Part shown: piece after piece, positions 31,601 through 41,958 of the stretch
How the letters are laid out: the number at the start of each line of letters is the position of its first letter
Numbering within the stretch: the stretch's first letter is position 1
Assembly: GCA_008729055.1 (NCBI GenBank)
Contig: SDUX01000006.1
Coordinates: 3,460,842 to 3,524,841 of the forward strand
DNA length: 64,000 bases
From: Pyropia haitanensis
Lineage: Eukaryota; Rhodophyta; Bangiophyceae; Bangiales; Bangiaceae
Direction of reading: 5' to 3'
Notes under the pieces: model-generated
What the model saw: the letters and a program-made list of their open reading frames with translations, nothing else
What the model was told of the DNA's origin: nothing
Databases searched by the model: none
Translations under genes and position numbers: made by a program

Positions 31601-32790
31601 ACCCGTCGCGGCAGCAGCGCAGCAGCACCGACCAGCGCCGACCACACTCACCACCCACCCGCCGCTCCCCGGTCTCCTTCCGCGGGCCGCACTCCTCCTC
31701 TTCGTCCCCTCTCTTGGACCCCACACCACACCTCTTTTTTCGTCACCCCTGCAGCTGGGGGGGAGGGGAGACGGCCGCCACGGCGAGCCGTGTGCGTGCC
31801 GATCCACGCGGGTGGCTGTCAGGCCCCGCGCCGTCGGCAGCCGTCGTGCCCGCCGCGCGCCAGACCGCCTGCCTGGTGGACGGCCGACGAATACCGGCGA
31901 GCGGGGGGGGCGGCCGCACGAGAAGCGGGCGGGCCGTGCGGGCGGGAGGGAAGGCGGGCATGCGCGCGCGGGGCACGCGCCGTGCCCCGGCCGCGGCGGC
32001 GTGCCGCTGTGGGCAGCCGGCGGGCGCGTCTTTCCAGGCGCCGCGCACGCTTCCCCCCCCTACTTGGCGGCGGCGCGCCACACTCCCCCTGGGACGGCCG
32101 GCTCCCACCGCCACCCATCCCAGGGACCCCTCCTCGCCGCCGCCGCGCGCGCATCGCCACCCGCGGCACGCTCCGCTCCTCCCCTCACCCCCACCCCACA
32201 CCTTGGCGGGCTCTGCTTGCAGCCACAGCCGCGGCCACCAACCGCCACAGCCAGCGCGACTCCCCCGCCCCACATCCCCTCTCGCTCCCTGTAGATACGC
32301 TCGCCATTGACCAGACGCCCCGACTGCCGCGCCGCGGCGGGCGCTGCGGTGCTGCCACCGCCGCAGCCGCTGCCACCGGCACCACGGGCGACGGTCACTG
32401 GCCAGGCGGGCGTGGGTGGGGGGGGTCGCGCGGGGTGGGGCGGTGGGCGCGGCGCAGCGGCGGCGTGCAGCTTGCGCGGCCGCGCCCCCGGCGGCGGGCG
32501 ACGCCGTCCCCCGTCCGTGCATTCACACCGTCAGCCGAGACGGGGCGTATCTGGGTGGCAGCGTCCCCTCTCTCACCCCCCCCTCCGTGAGCGGCCACCG
32601 CCATTTGTCCCCATCGTCCCTGACGCCGCTTCCCCCTGTCCCTCTACCCCTCATTTTCTGCCCTATCCTTCACTTCCTCCACCTAAGCGGATTGACCGAC
32701 TCCGCTGCCTGTGTGGCGACACGGGCCCCCGGCCACCCCACGCGCCATCCCCCATCCCCCCTCCCCCGGCCCCCCCGGTTATTACCACCC
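28637..32790. other. Gene-poor GC-rich region
   Basis: Long open frames overlap in several frames on both strands (for example 28672-29709, 30030-31304 and 31301-32590 plus; 29948-31156 and 30303-31724 minus). All encode Pro/Arg/Gly/Ala-rich sequence shaped by composition. No motif, splice pattern or promoter is convincing. Confidence 0.45.
29161..29230 (+). repeat. 20-bp tandem repeat, 3.5 copies
   Basis: The unit GCTCATCAAGACGAGCCGCG occurs at 29161, 29181 and 29201 with one to three changes, followed by a half copy at 29221. Confidence 0.9.
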
Positions 32791-33150
32791 GCCCACAACA
32801 GGAGGATCTCTATCCCCTACCCACCTACGCACCCACCCACCCACCTACGCACGCACCCACCCACCTACCCACCCACCCATCCACCTACGCACCCACCCAC
32901 CCACCTACGCACCCACCCACCCACCTACCCACCCACCCGCCCACCTACCCACCCACCCACCCACTCACCCGCCCACAACAGGGAAAATCTTTGTTTCCCA
33001 CTCACCCACCTACCCGCCCACCCGCCCACCCGCCCACAACAGGGGGATCTTCGTCCCCCACTCACCCACCTACCCGCCCATCCGCCCACCCGCCCACAAC
33101 AGGGGGATCTTCGTCCTCCACCCACCCACCCAACCGGCCGTCACCGTTTC
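32791..33150 (+). repeat. Compound minisatellite of CCCACCTAC units and ~60-bp units
   Basis: A run of CACC/CACCTACGC-type units (32816-32970) is followed by longer units marked by GCCCACAACAGGG. These boxes start near 32791, 32971, 33032 and 33092. The last three are spaced 60-61 bp and share the following (G/A)GATCTTCGTCC-like segment. Confidence 0.85.
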
Positions 33151-33219
33151 CGTATGGAAGAGTTGTCTGGGGACGTGTGTCGTTCAGAGACGCTTTGTAC
33201 GAGACTTTGCCAAAGGTCC

Positions 33220-33640
33220 AAGCCCCTGACAGCTCTTCCACAAGGGCAAAGCTCCCCTCACAATCGGTGGACCCTCCCTCACCGACTGCCGACGCACGAG
33301 CCTCCGCCGCGCGCGGGCGGTGGTGGGCCTGGGCGTCTGCCTGACGGGGGGCGTGGCGTCCCGGGCGGTGAGCCTGGTGGGATCGGCAATGGGCTCCCGA
33401 CGCGGGCGCACCTCTGGGCAGCTGGTCGTGAGCCCCGACGGGTGCCACCGCGACGCGGTGCGGGGGCTGCCCAAGGCGGGGGTGCTGTCGTATGGGAAGG
33501 TGTGTACGGCGCTGGACGAGACTGGGCAGTCCCTGCTGGCGTCCACCGTCGAGGGGGGCGCGGAGGTGGTCGCCGCCCGCCGTGAGGACGCGGCCGAGGA
33601 AACGCGCGCGTTGGGGGAGACAGACGCGACGCGGTGCTGA
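33220..33640 (+). CDS. Possible exon of an unrecognised protein
   Basis: An acceptor-like CCCTGACAG at about 33224-33232 is followed by an open frame that ends with TGA at 33638-33640. Its translation has ordinary composition for this genome (VVGLGVCLTGGVASRAVSLV, then LSYGKVCTALDETGQSLL) and is not dominated by simple repeats, which sets it apart from neighbouring frames. No family is recognised and no upstream exon was found, so it may be a gene fragment or chance. Confidence 0.25.
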
Positions 33641-34649
33641 TGGAGCTGGTTGTGACGCTGGGCGGAGCGCGCGGCCTTTGTGCCACTGCTGGGGTGACGG
33701 CGGGCCACGCTGCAACAGCTCGCGTTGTACCCTCCCCCCCCCTCCCCGTCACCACCCACCCACCCGCCCACTACCATCGCACCCCGCGGCACCTCACCCG
33801 ACTGCGTTTGACCCCTTGCGCCAGCTGGCACACTGCAGGGGGCAGTTGGCTAGTGCAGGCCGCCTCTGACCCGGAGCGCCCATTCGAGCGCCCCGCCTTT
33901 CCGCCGCCCCTGGCCCGTCGACCAGACCGGCTGGGGGGGGCGGCGGCCGGGGCGGCGTCGGCGGTAGCGGTGGCGGCGGCGGTGGGGGCGGCGGCGGCGG
34001 TGGGGGCGGGCGCGGCAGTGGGGGCGGGCGCGGCAGCGGGGGCGGCGGCGGCGGTGGCGCCAGTGGGAGGGGGTGGGGGAAGTGGGGGTACTTCCCTGTC
34101 TCGGCCCTGCGGCGGACCGTACGTATCGCCGCCGCCGCTGCCGCTTCGGCTCCCGCGGCTGCTGCCACCGCCGCGGCCGCCGCCGCCGACGCCCGTGACG
34201 TAGGCGGCTGTTGCTTTGGTGGCGGCAGACCGGCACCTGTGCGGGCAGACGCGGGCACCACAGACACGTCACGGCAGCGGGGAGGGGCGGCGTGCGGGGG
34301 GGACTCCGCTACACGGGCCAGACGAGTGACACTGTCAAGGGGGCATGCCACCCGTTTGCTGGGGGACACACCCCCCCGACAAGGCGGGAGCAGCGCCACG
34401 GCAGCCCCACGGACGCGCGCGGGGTGGGCTCTGCGGGAAAAGGACGCAATGAAAAACGAGGAAAAGAGAGGAAAACATGGACAGGGGGGGCCGATCGTGT
34501 CCCCTCCAACTCCCCCCGCCCCCCGCCAAACCGAGCGGCCACCGCCCCCACCCGCCTCTCTGCCCGCCAAGCAGATCCCCCCCCACCGACCCCCATCAAG
34601 CAGTAAGCCCCCCCCCACACCCCCCCCCCGTCCCCCCCCCCCCCCAGCA
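33641..34649. other. Intergenic, simple repeats, no gene recognised
   Basis: It contains GGC/GGTGGG-type microsatellite sequence near 33940-34080 and C homopolymers near 34600-34645, just downstream of the VTA1 stop codon. Nothing else is supported. Confidence 0.5.
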
Positions 34650-35054
34650 TCACAGCGGCCCGCCCAGCAGCGCGAGCGCGTCGGCGAGCGCCCGCCGCGC
34701 GGTGGGCACGTCTTGAAAGTCGAGCGCGCTCGCCGCGTTCTTTGCCAGCTTTTGCGCCGCCCCCATCACCGCCGGGTCCGCGGCGGCCGCGTCCGCGTCG
34801 GCGGCAGCCGCAGGCGCGTCTTCGGCAACGGTGGGCAGCCGCGGGGCGGCCGCCGCGGCGCCGCCGGGGTACCCGTCGCCCATCGACATGGTCGCGAGGG
34901 ACTGGTAGAGAGGCAGGGGGGGGGCCGACGGGAATTCCTCGGCCGCGTCGACGCCGCCCCGCGGGACGCTGCCGTGGCCGTCGGCGGCGGCGGCGCCGCC
35001 AGACCCGCCGCCGCCAGACCCGCCGCCACCGCCATAGAGGTCACGGCCACCGCC

Positions 35055-35085
<31 letters not shown>

Positions 35086-36408
35086 TAGCCGCCGCCGCTA
35101 GCGTCGTCACCGGCGGCGGCGCCGCCGTAACCGCCATCGTGGCCTCGGATAACGGGGCTTGGTGGGGGGGACGGCTCTGCCGGCGGCGGCGGCGGCGGCG
35201 GCAGCGGCGACCGGGGGGGCCCGGCGCCGCCATACCCGCCGCCGTCCCCATACCCGCCGCCGTTACCGTACCCGCCGCCACCACCGCCGCTGCCGCCGGC
35301 ACCGCCAACGCCGCCGCCGACACCTCCATTGCCCGACGGGTAGGCCGACTGGCCGGCGTACCCCCCGTACGCCCCCCCGCCCCCACCCCCCCCGACAGAC
35401 GGGTAGGCGGGCCCCGACGGCGGCGGCGGGCTGGCCGGCGGGGGCGGCAGGTGGTGCCCCCCCCCCCCGCCCCCCCGGGAATCACCATCGACGCTGCTGT
35501 CGCCCCCCCCCCCCCCCCACCCCCCCCCCCTCCCGCTCCCGCTCTGCCGCCGCCTCCTCCCGCTGCCAGTCCGCGGGCCCCCCTTTGCGGGGCACCCGCC
35601 CCTCCCGCACCGCCTTGCTGATATCCGCCACCTTCCACCGCGCGTACGCGAGGCGCTCGGCGAGCGGCGTCGGCAGCGGTCCAAAGTAGCCACACACCTC
35701 AAAAAAGCAGACCGCCGCGTAAAACGCGCGCGCCGTGCCGCGGTCGCTGCCGCGGTCGCGGTCCTCGGCGTCGGCCGCGTCAAAGACGGCCGACGCAAAG
35801 TCCTGGACGACCGGCGCGTTGGCCGCCGCGTCCGCGGGGGAGATGTGGAGGGTCTTGTTGAGCGCCGAGATGGTGTCGAGGAGGGCGGTGAGGGCGGCGG
35901 TAGCGGGCTTGGACGACGGCTCGCGGAGTTCCAGGCCCAGCTGCAGAGCGTACAGATGGCCTATGGGGGGGAGATCAAACAGCAGGGCAGCCAGGTCACA
36001 ACAAACGTGGGTGGGGGGGGTGCGTGAAAACGCGCCAGAGAAAGCGGGGGGCGGCCACGTCATTAAAAAAAATACACGGCAAACGAGGAGCACCGACCAC
36101 GGGAACCGGGTGTCAGAAACGGCTGCCGCGGGAGGAGACACAACTTGCCGGCGCGCCTCAGTCGGACCCACCCCATGACGCGACGGGTACGGGCGATGAG
36201 CAGCCGTCCCCTGCCGCGAGGGGGGGGCAAGTAGCGGCGGTCACCGCTCAAGACGTCCCAGCAACAGAGACAGCAGCACCCCCAGGGGGTACACCCCCGC
36301 CAACGCACAATAGTAGGCAACGACGGGCTGCACATCCTTAATCTCCGCCGCCCGCGCAATGTATCGGCCGATGGGCGCGAGGCATGGTGGCCACGCCGCG
36401 GCGCTCAT
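34650..36408 (-). CDS. VTA1: VTA1/LIP5 homologue, ESCRT-III/Vps4 regulator
   Basis: VTA1 stimulates the AAA ATPase Vps4 to disassemble ESCRT-III at endosomes. Exon 1 runs 36408-36309 from an ATG and encodes IGRYIARAAEIKDVQPVVAY followed by Y and a split codon. A GTGCGT donor at 36308 and a CATAG acceptor ending at 35961 remove 348 bp. The joined codon gives YYCHLYALQLGLEL, matching the family's YYCRLYALQ pattern at the same place. Exon 2 carries the rest of the N-terminal MIT-like region, including FYAAVCFFEVCGYFGPL and YARWKVADISKAVREG. A Gly/Tyr/Pro-rich linker follows. The C-terminal Vta1 helices (AQKLAKNAASALDFQD, RRALADALALLGG) end at the TGA at 34650. The frame shifts by one near the poly-G/C tract at 35500-35532, either from homopolymer error or a very small intron. 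Confidence 0.88.
35961..36308 (-). other. Intron 1 of VTA1
   Basis: GTGCGT donor and CATAG acceptor; removal restores the conserved YYC-x-LYALQ block across the junction. The intron is more AT-rich than the exons. Confidence 0.85.
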
Positions 36409-37120
36409 GGCGCGCGGGTGGGGAGAGCGGCGGCGGCGGCGGGGGCGGGAGCGGCGGCAGCGGCGGGGGGCGGGGGCGGCGGCGGCGGCGGGGTCGGGGG
36501 CGGCGGGAGGGGGAGGCGCCAAATCCGCCGGGAGCGCAACCAGGCCGCAACGCTCACGGGGACGAGGCAACCGACTGCCGCTACGAGTCAACGTGAGGTA
36601 GCACCGTCGACCGACGGCCGGTGGTCCCTGCCGAGCGGCGACGTCCACGAGGGCGACGCACGTGCGTCGTCATCCGCTCAGGTAGTGTGGCCGGGCCAGG
36701 CGCGTACGCGTCTGCGGGTGAGTTGCTGCTCAGCCCAGCAATGCAGCTCGCTCGGGCCAGGCAGGGGCTGCGTGTACAGACACGGCGAATTGTGTCCGGC
36801 CAGTAGCCCACTTTGGCGTCGAGACGCACTGGTCACTGCTGTACAATTAGGCCCCAACACTGTTTGTCGACTCACACGTGGCAGTTCTCGAGGCCGAGTT
36901 GTCCATCAGAAATACATTGGGTTTTACTATGAGTTGAAGAAGTCTTTCTGGTCAAACTCGAGAGCGGTTCTGGCGCCCTCGGTCGGGCGCGCGCCCAGAG
37001 GCCAAGCGCGCGCGAAGTGGGAAGCACACCCGTCGGCCTCGTCGGCCTTGGCCGCCGCGGCGCCCGCCCTTCCCGCTCCGCCCTCCCCCCCCCCCTTCCC
37101 CGGGGTGCCTGGCCCGCGCC
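36409..37120. promoter_or_regulatory. Shared 5' region of the divergent VTA1 and CAP-H2 genes
   Basis: About 710 bp separate the two proposed start codons. The part next to VTA1 is GGC-repeat rich; 36590-36960 is distinctly less GC-rich. No clear TATA box is seen on either strand. Open frames here lack recognisable motifs. A bidirectional promoter is inferred from gene orientation alone. Confidence 0.35.
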
Positions 37121-37711
37121 ATGCCTCCCCCCAGCGGCGGGGGCGGCGGCGCGGGCGGAGCGGGCGGCGTGGACCCCCCCCCCCCAGCCGCTTTGCGCAC
37201 CTCCTCCAGCCCATCCGCGACGTGGCGGCCAACTGGGCGGTCGACGTCGCGGCGGAGCTGGAGGCGTACCTCGACGACATTGACGCGGCCGAGGCGGCGC
37301 TCTCCGCCACCGACTTTACCACCGCCGCGTTGCTGGTGCAGGGCTCGGCGGGCGTGTATGCGCGCAAAGTAGAGCACCTCTACTCGCTCGTCTTTCGCGC
37401 GCTCGACCTGCTCCGCACCCACGGCGACGGCAGCGGCGGCGGCGGCGGCGGCGCGGACGGTGGTGGTGCCGGCGACGATGGCGGTGGTGGCGGCGGCCGC
37501 GGCAGGGACCGCCGCGCCGCGGGTGACCTGTACGATGTGGAGGTGGAGTGGGGCCCCCTGGACGAGGTCCTCCCACAGGCGGGCGACGGCCTCGACCTGC
37601 CGCCGCCCAAGCCCGTGTCCACCCTCGGCCGCGACTATGTGCTCGCCGTCGTACCGATTGCGCTGCTGCCGCCGCCGCCTGTTAAGCGGGTGGTTGGCGG
37701 GGGGGACACCC

Positions 37712-37742
<31 letters not shown>

Positions 37743-38029
37743 GGGGGGGGGGGTGGGGGTGGGGGGGGCGGCAGCAGCGACTTTCGGATGGACGTTGCGA
37801 CGGTCCACCCGTCGGGGGCGCTGCTGCTGGACGAGGACGTTGGCGAGGCCGGCGGCCTGGGGCCCCCCGCCGGCGGTGGTGGCCCTGGCGGTGGTGGCAG
37901 CTGGTACATGGGCGGCGGCGCCGCGTTCCGTGACCCGGCCGTCGCGGCTGACGGCGACGCGGGCGGCGGCGGCGGCGGCTGGGGTGGCGGCGACGACGAG
38001 GATGGGGCGGCCGACTTTGGCGGCAGCCC

Positions 38030-38075
<46 letters not shown>

Positions 38076-39661
38076 AGCGGTGGCGACGAGGACGGCACCG
38101 CCATGGATGTCGACGCCGCCGCCGACGGCTGGGCTGCCGACGCGGACCCGGCGGCGACGGCGGCGGCGTTCGCGGCCGCCCCCGGCGCCCCCCTTCCCCC
38201 GCCGCTCCCACGGCGGCCGCCCGCGGCGGACTTTCGGCTCTACGACCCGCACGAGCGGCCCGCCGCGCCGCCCCGCCCGCTGCGGCGGGCCATCACGTAC
38301 AAGCGGCCGCCCCTCGACGGCGGCGGCGGCACCGACGGCGCCCCTTCCCCCCCGGTGCCGTCCCTCCTGGGCGCCCTCGCGGCGGACATGACTTCTCCCG
38401 GCTGGCTCCTCGCCGCGGCGCTGGGGCCGCCCCCCCCCGCCACCGCCCGGGGGCCCCGCTGGGTGGGCGTCGCGGAGCTCGCGCCCGCCGCCCGCGCTCT
38501 CGCCGCGGCCATGGCCGCGTCGCGCCGGCGGGTGGCGCTCGCCCGCGCCCGCGCCGCCGCGGCCGCGTCAGCCGCGGCGGCGCGCGACGCGGCGGCGGCG
38601 GGCGGCGGCGATGACGGGCTGGAGGAGGCGGACTTTTTTGCCGACGACGATGACGACGCGTACGGGGGGGAGGGGGGCGGGTACGGCGGCGGTGGGGGTG
38701 ACGACGGGGACGACCTGGGCGGCGGGGTGGACGGGTTTGGCGGCGGCGGCGGCGGCGGCGGCGGGGGGGGCTCCCCGTTTGGCGGCGCCGCCGACGGCAC
38801 CGCCGCCGCGGCGACCAACCCGTTTGACGCCCCCGACTTTGACTTTTCCGCCGCCGACGAAACGGAAGACGCGGTGCGGAGCCTGGCCGCCGCCTACGAC
38901 GCGGCGTGCCGCCGCTACGTGGCCGAGTCGGCGGCGGCGTGGGAGCGCCACGCGGCAGACCCGGCGCTCGCGTCGCGGGTGTCGGAATGGGCCGCCCGCG
39001 TCACGCCCGCCCTCGCCGCCGAGGCGGGCCGCCCGCCGTTTGACATTGCCGCGGTTGGGGTGGACGTGCTGTGCCGATTTGGGACGCTCGCCGCCGCGGC
39101 GGCGGCGGAAGCGGCGGGGGGGGGGGGGCGGCCGCGCCGGGCGCCGATGCGTTTGCCGCCGCGGATGGCCAAGACGTGGACGGCACGGCGGGCGCTGCCG
39201 GCGACGGTGACGACGATGGCGGGTCGGACGCGGAATCGGCGGCAGCCGAGGACGACGGGAGCGACGGCGCGGGCGGCGGCCGCCTGCCCGACGCCCCCGC
39301 GGTCGCGCCTGGCACGCGAAAGACCCCCCTGTCGGGCGTCGTCGGCGGGGCGCCCAAGGTGGACGTCTGCCGCCGCTTCCTCGCGGCGCTGCAGCTGGCC
39401 GCCGACGGCAAGATTGTGCTCGACGTGCAGGGGGGGGTGGCGGACCCGGGCGTCGTCCGCACCCGCGTCGGCGACGCGGTCGTTGCCGCCATGGGCGGCG
39501 GCGGTGGCAGCGGCGGCAGCGGCGGCGGCGGTGGCGGCGGCGGTGGCGGCGGCGGTGGCGGCGGCGGTGGCGGCGGCGGTGGCGGTGGTGGTGGCGGTGG
39601 TGGTGGCGGTGGTGGTGGTGGTGGTGGCGGTGGCGGCGCGGCGGCGGGTCGCCGCGGCTAG
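37121..39661 (+). CDS. NCAPH2: Condensin-II subunit CAP-H2 (kleisin), with frame breaks
   Basis: CAP-H2 is the kleisin bridging SMC2/SMC4 in condensin II, acting in the nucleus in chromosome condensation. After ATG at 37121 and a short Gly/Pro leader the family's N-terminal helix appears: RFAHLLQPIRDVAANWAVDV, then ALLVQGSAGVYARKVEHLY. A middle block has FRMDVATVHPSGALLLDED. A C-terminal block has SRVSEWAARVTPALAAEAGRP and PPFDIAAVGVDVLCRFG, then VDVCRRFLAALQLA near the end. The stop TAG is at 39659-39661. The frame changes at poly-C near 37173-37187, poly-G near 37741-37754 and poly-G near 39117-39127, and nowhere else. Long Gly/Ala insertions enlarge the protein, including an over 100-bp GGCGGT array near its C terminus. 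It converges on the lipin gene. Confidence 0.85.
39500..39637 (+). repeat. GGCGGT-type microsatellite
   Basis: A long GGCGGTGGC/GGTGGT array encodes a polyglycine C-terminal tail of CAP-H2 just before its stop codon. Confidence 0.8.
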
Positions 39662-40950
39662 GCGGCGCCGGGTTGGCACCCCACCGCCACGGTTGGGCCG
39701 CGGCAGGTGCGTGCCCACCTGCGTCTGCTACTGCCATGGCAGGATGGTACTTGTGGGGGGGCGGCCGGCGGGCTGGGGAAGGGGGGGGGGGGGAGCGGGC
39801 GACGGCAGCGGCCGCCGCCGCACGGGGCTGCCGCCCCCTGCCCACCCGCGCGCCACCCCGCCGCCGCGCGCGCGCCGCTCCGACGGTGCCGCGGTGCGGC
39901 GGCGCTGCGCGGCCCTGGTCGGTCGGCCGCCGTCAGGTGCTGGCTCCCCCCCCCCCCCCCCCCCCCCCCGCCCCCCCGCATTTCTCACCCCGCCTCCCGT
40001 GTGAGGCGGTCGCCGCCGTGGGGCGGCGGCTGTCGGCACGCGCCGCCGTCGCGGGGGTCGGGCGGTCTGGTAGCGCGCGGGCGGGCGGGGCCGTCGGGCG
40101 CGCTCCCCCCATGCCGCTGCTGAACCCCCCCCCCCCTCGCACCCCCCGCCCCCAACCTCCCCCATCCGACCCACGGGTGGACAGGGTGGCCTGCTGGTGA
40201 CGACGTGTCCCCGGGGGGGGGAGCGTGGGGGGGAGGGGAAGCGCCGCGATGCGCCGCGACGCGCCGCCGCCGGCCGTGGCACGCACGCCGCCGCGGCGCC
40301 CGTGGGCGCACGCGGCGGCCACGGCCATCACGGCCACCGCCGCCACCGCCGCCACCGCCACCGCCGCCGCCGCCACCGCCGCCACCGCCGCCGCCGCCGC
40401 CACCGCCGCCACCGCCGACGCCGCCGCCGTGGCGGTGGCGGCGGCGGCCGGCGGCGGGCGACCGGCGGGGGCACCCCCGCTCGCGGCGCCGCCCGCGCAC
40501 GCGCCCCAGTGTGGGCGACGCGGCCCGCGCCGCCGCTGCCGGCGGTGGCGGCGGCGCCTCGACGGGGGGGGGGGGGGTGGGGGCGGGCGGGGGTGCCCGC
40601 GGGCGGCGGCTGCCGCCGTCGGGTGGGCTGATGTTGCCGCCGGTCCGGCCGGACCGACGGGGGGGCTGCCCGCCGCCGCGAGCGGCGTGGCACTGGTGTG
40701 GTGTGGGGCTGGTTGTGGGCGTCCGAGTGCGGACCGACTTGGGGAGAGGGGGGGTGCGGACGGTGAGGGGCAAGGCGCGCCGCGGTGGTTTGTGTGGAAG
40801 CGACGGGCAGGCGAGCGGGGAGAGAGCGGAAGCACGGCACGCACGCAAGCACACACGCACTGCCAAGAATGAAAAAGCAGAGGGACGCGGGGACTAGGGG
40901 ACCAACACAGATCAGCGGCGCCGACCGCCGCCGCGCGCGCGGTCGGCGCT
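39662..40950. other. Intergenic between convergent CAP-H2 and lipin genes
   Basis: It contains G and C homopolymers (39781-39792, 39948-39976) and a GCCACC array (40320-40420). Open frames on both strands are composition-driven. No gene is supported. Confidence 0.55.
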
Positions 40951-41134
40951 TCAGAGCAGGCTGTCAAACTCGTCGGCCGCCACCGACGGCAGCGGCGGCT
41001 TCCAATAGTGAAAGTCGTTGTACGAGTCGGACGCCGCGACCGCGCGCGCCACCACCGCCGGCGGGGCGTCCCGGTCGCCGGCCGCGCCCCCCCCGCCGCC
41101 GCCGCTGCTGCCGCCACCCCCCCCCCCCCACCAC

Positions 41135-41168
<34 letters not shown>

Positions 41169-41911
41169 TGCCATCGCCACCCCCGCCCCCACCACCGGTG
41201 CCGCCTCCCCCTGCCGTCGGCCGGACGCCCACGTCTGGAAAGACGCTCTCGACGAGTTCCTCCAGGTTGCTGTAGCTGCACGTCGACTCGTACAGGGCGT
41301 TCATGACGGCCAGCTCCCCCGCCGGGTTGATCGTAAAGATCCGCTGCGGCGGCAGCCCGACCGTGCGGTACGACAGCTCGTCCGTCGCGCGGTTGCCAAA
41401 GCCTGCGTGGAAGGGCGTCGACGACCGCCGCGGCAGCGGGCCGCCCGCCGCCGCCACCGCCGCCGCCGCCGCCGACCCAGACCGCCGCAACTCCCGACGG
41501 TCCGCCGCGGGGGCGGCGGCGGTGGCCGTGGTGGCGGCGGCGGTGGCGGCGGCGGGACCCCCCCCCTCCCCCCCCGCCACGCCCGTGCTGGTCGTCGACG
41601 ACGACGGCAGCGGCCCCGTCGCAGACGAGCGGAGGGAGTTGTTGGCGGCGGCCGCCGCTGCCGCGGCGGGCGCCGCGCCGGCGGCGAGCCGGCTACCCGC
41701 CAGGGAGGCGGTCGCGGGGGAGGCGGGTCCGAGGGAGATGGCGGGGATGGACGAGACGAGCTGTTTGACGCCATAGTGGCCCTCGGAGAGGCTCCGCAGC
41801 AGCGACGTGCTGCCGCCCGTCCGCTCGGGCGTCGCCGCGCCGCTGCCCGTCGCGGACGTGGCACGCGACCGGACGCCCGGGCGTGGTGCCTCCCTCGCCA
41901 CAGGGGGGGAT

Positions 41912-41958
<47 letters not shown>

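Noticed and set aside
30030..32590. Several 300-470-codon open frames on both strands
   Set aside because: They overlap each other in several frames and contain only composition-driven sequence; no family, splice or promoter support.
32816..32970. Telomeric repeat
   Set aside because: Units are CACC/CACCTACGC variants of uneven length, not a known telomere unit, and interior to the window.
33320..33640. Possible ABC1/UbiB-type kinase fragment
   Set aside because: A vague resemblance around a G-K-V/A-L-D stretch without the KxGQ motif or any downstream kinase block.
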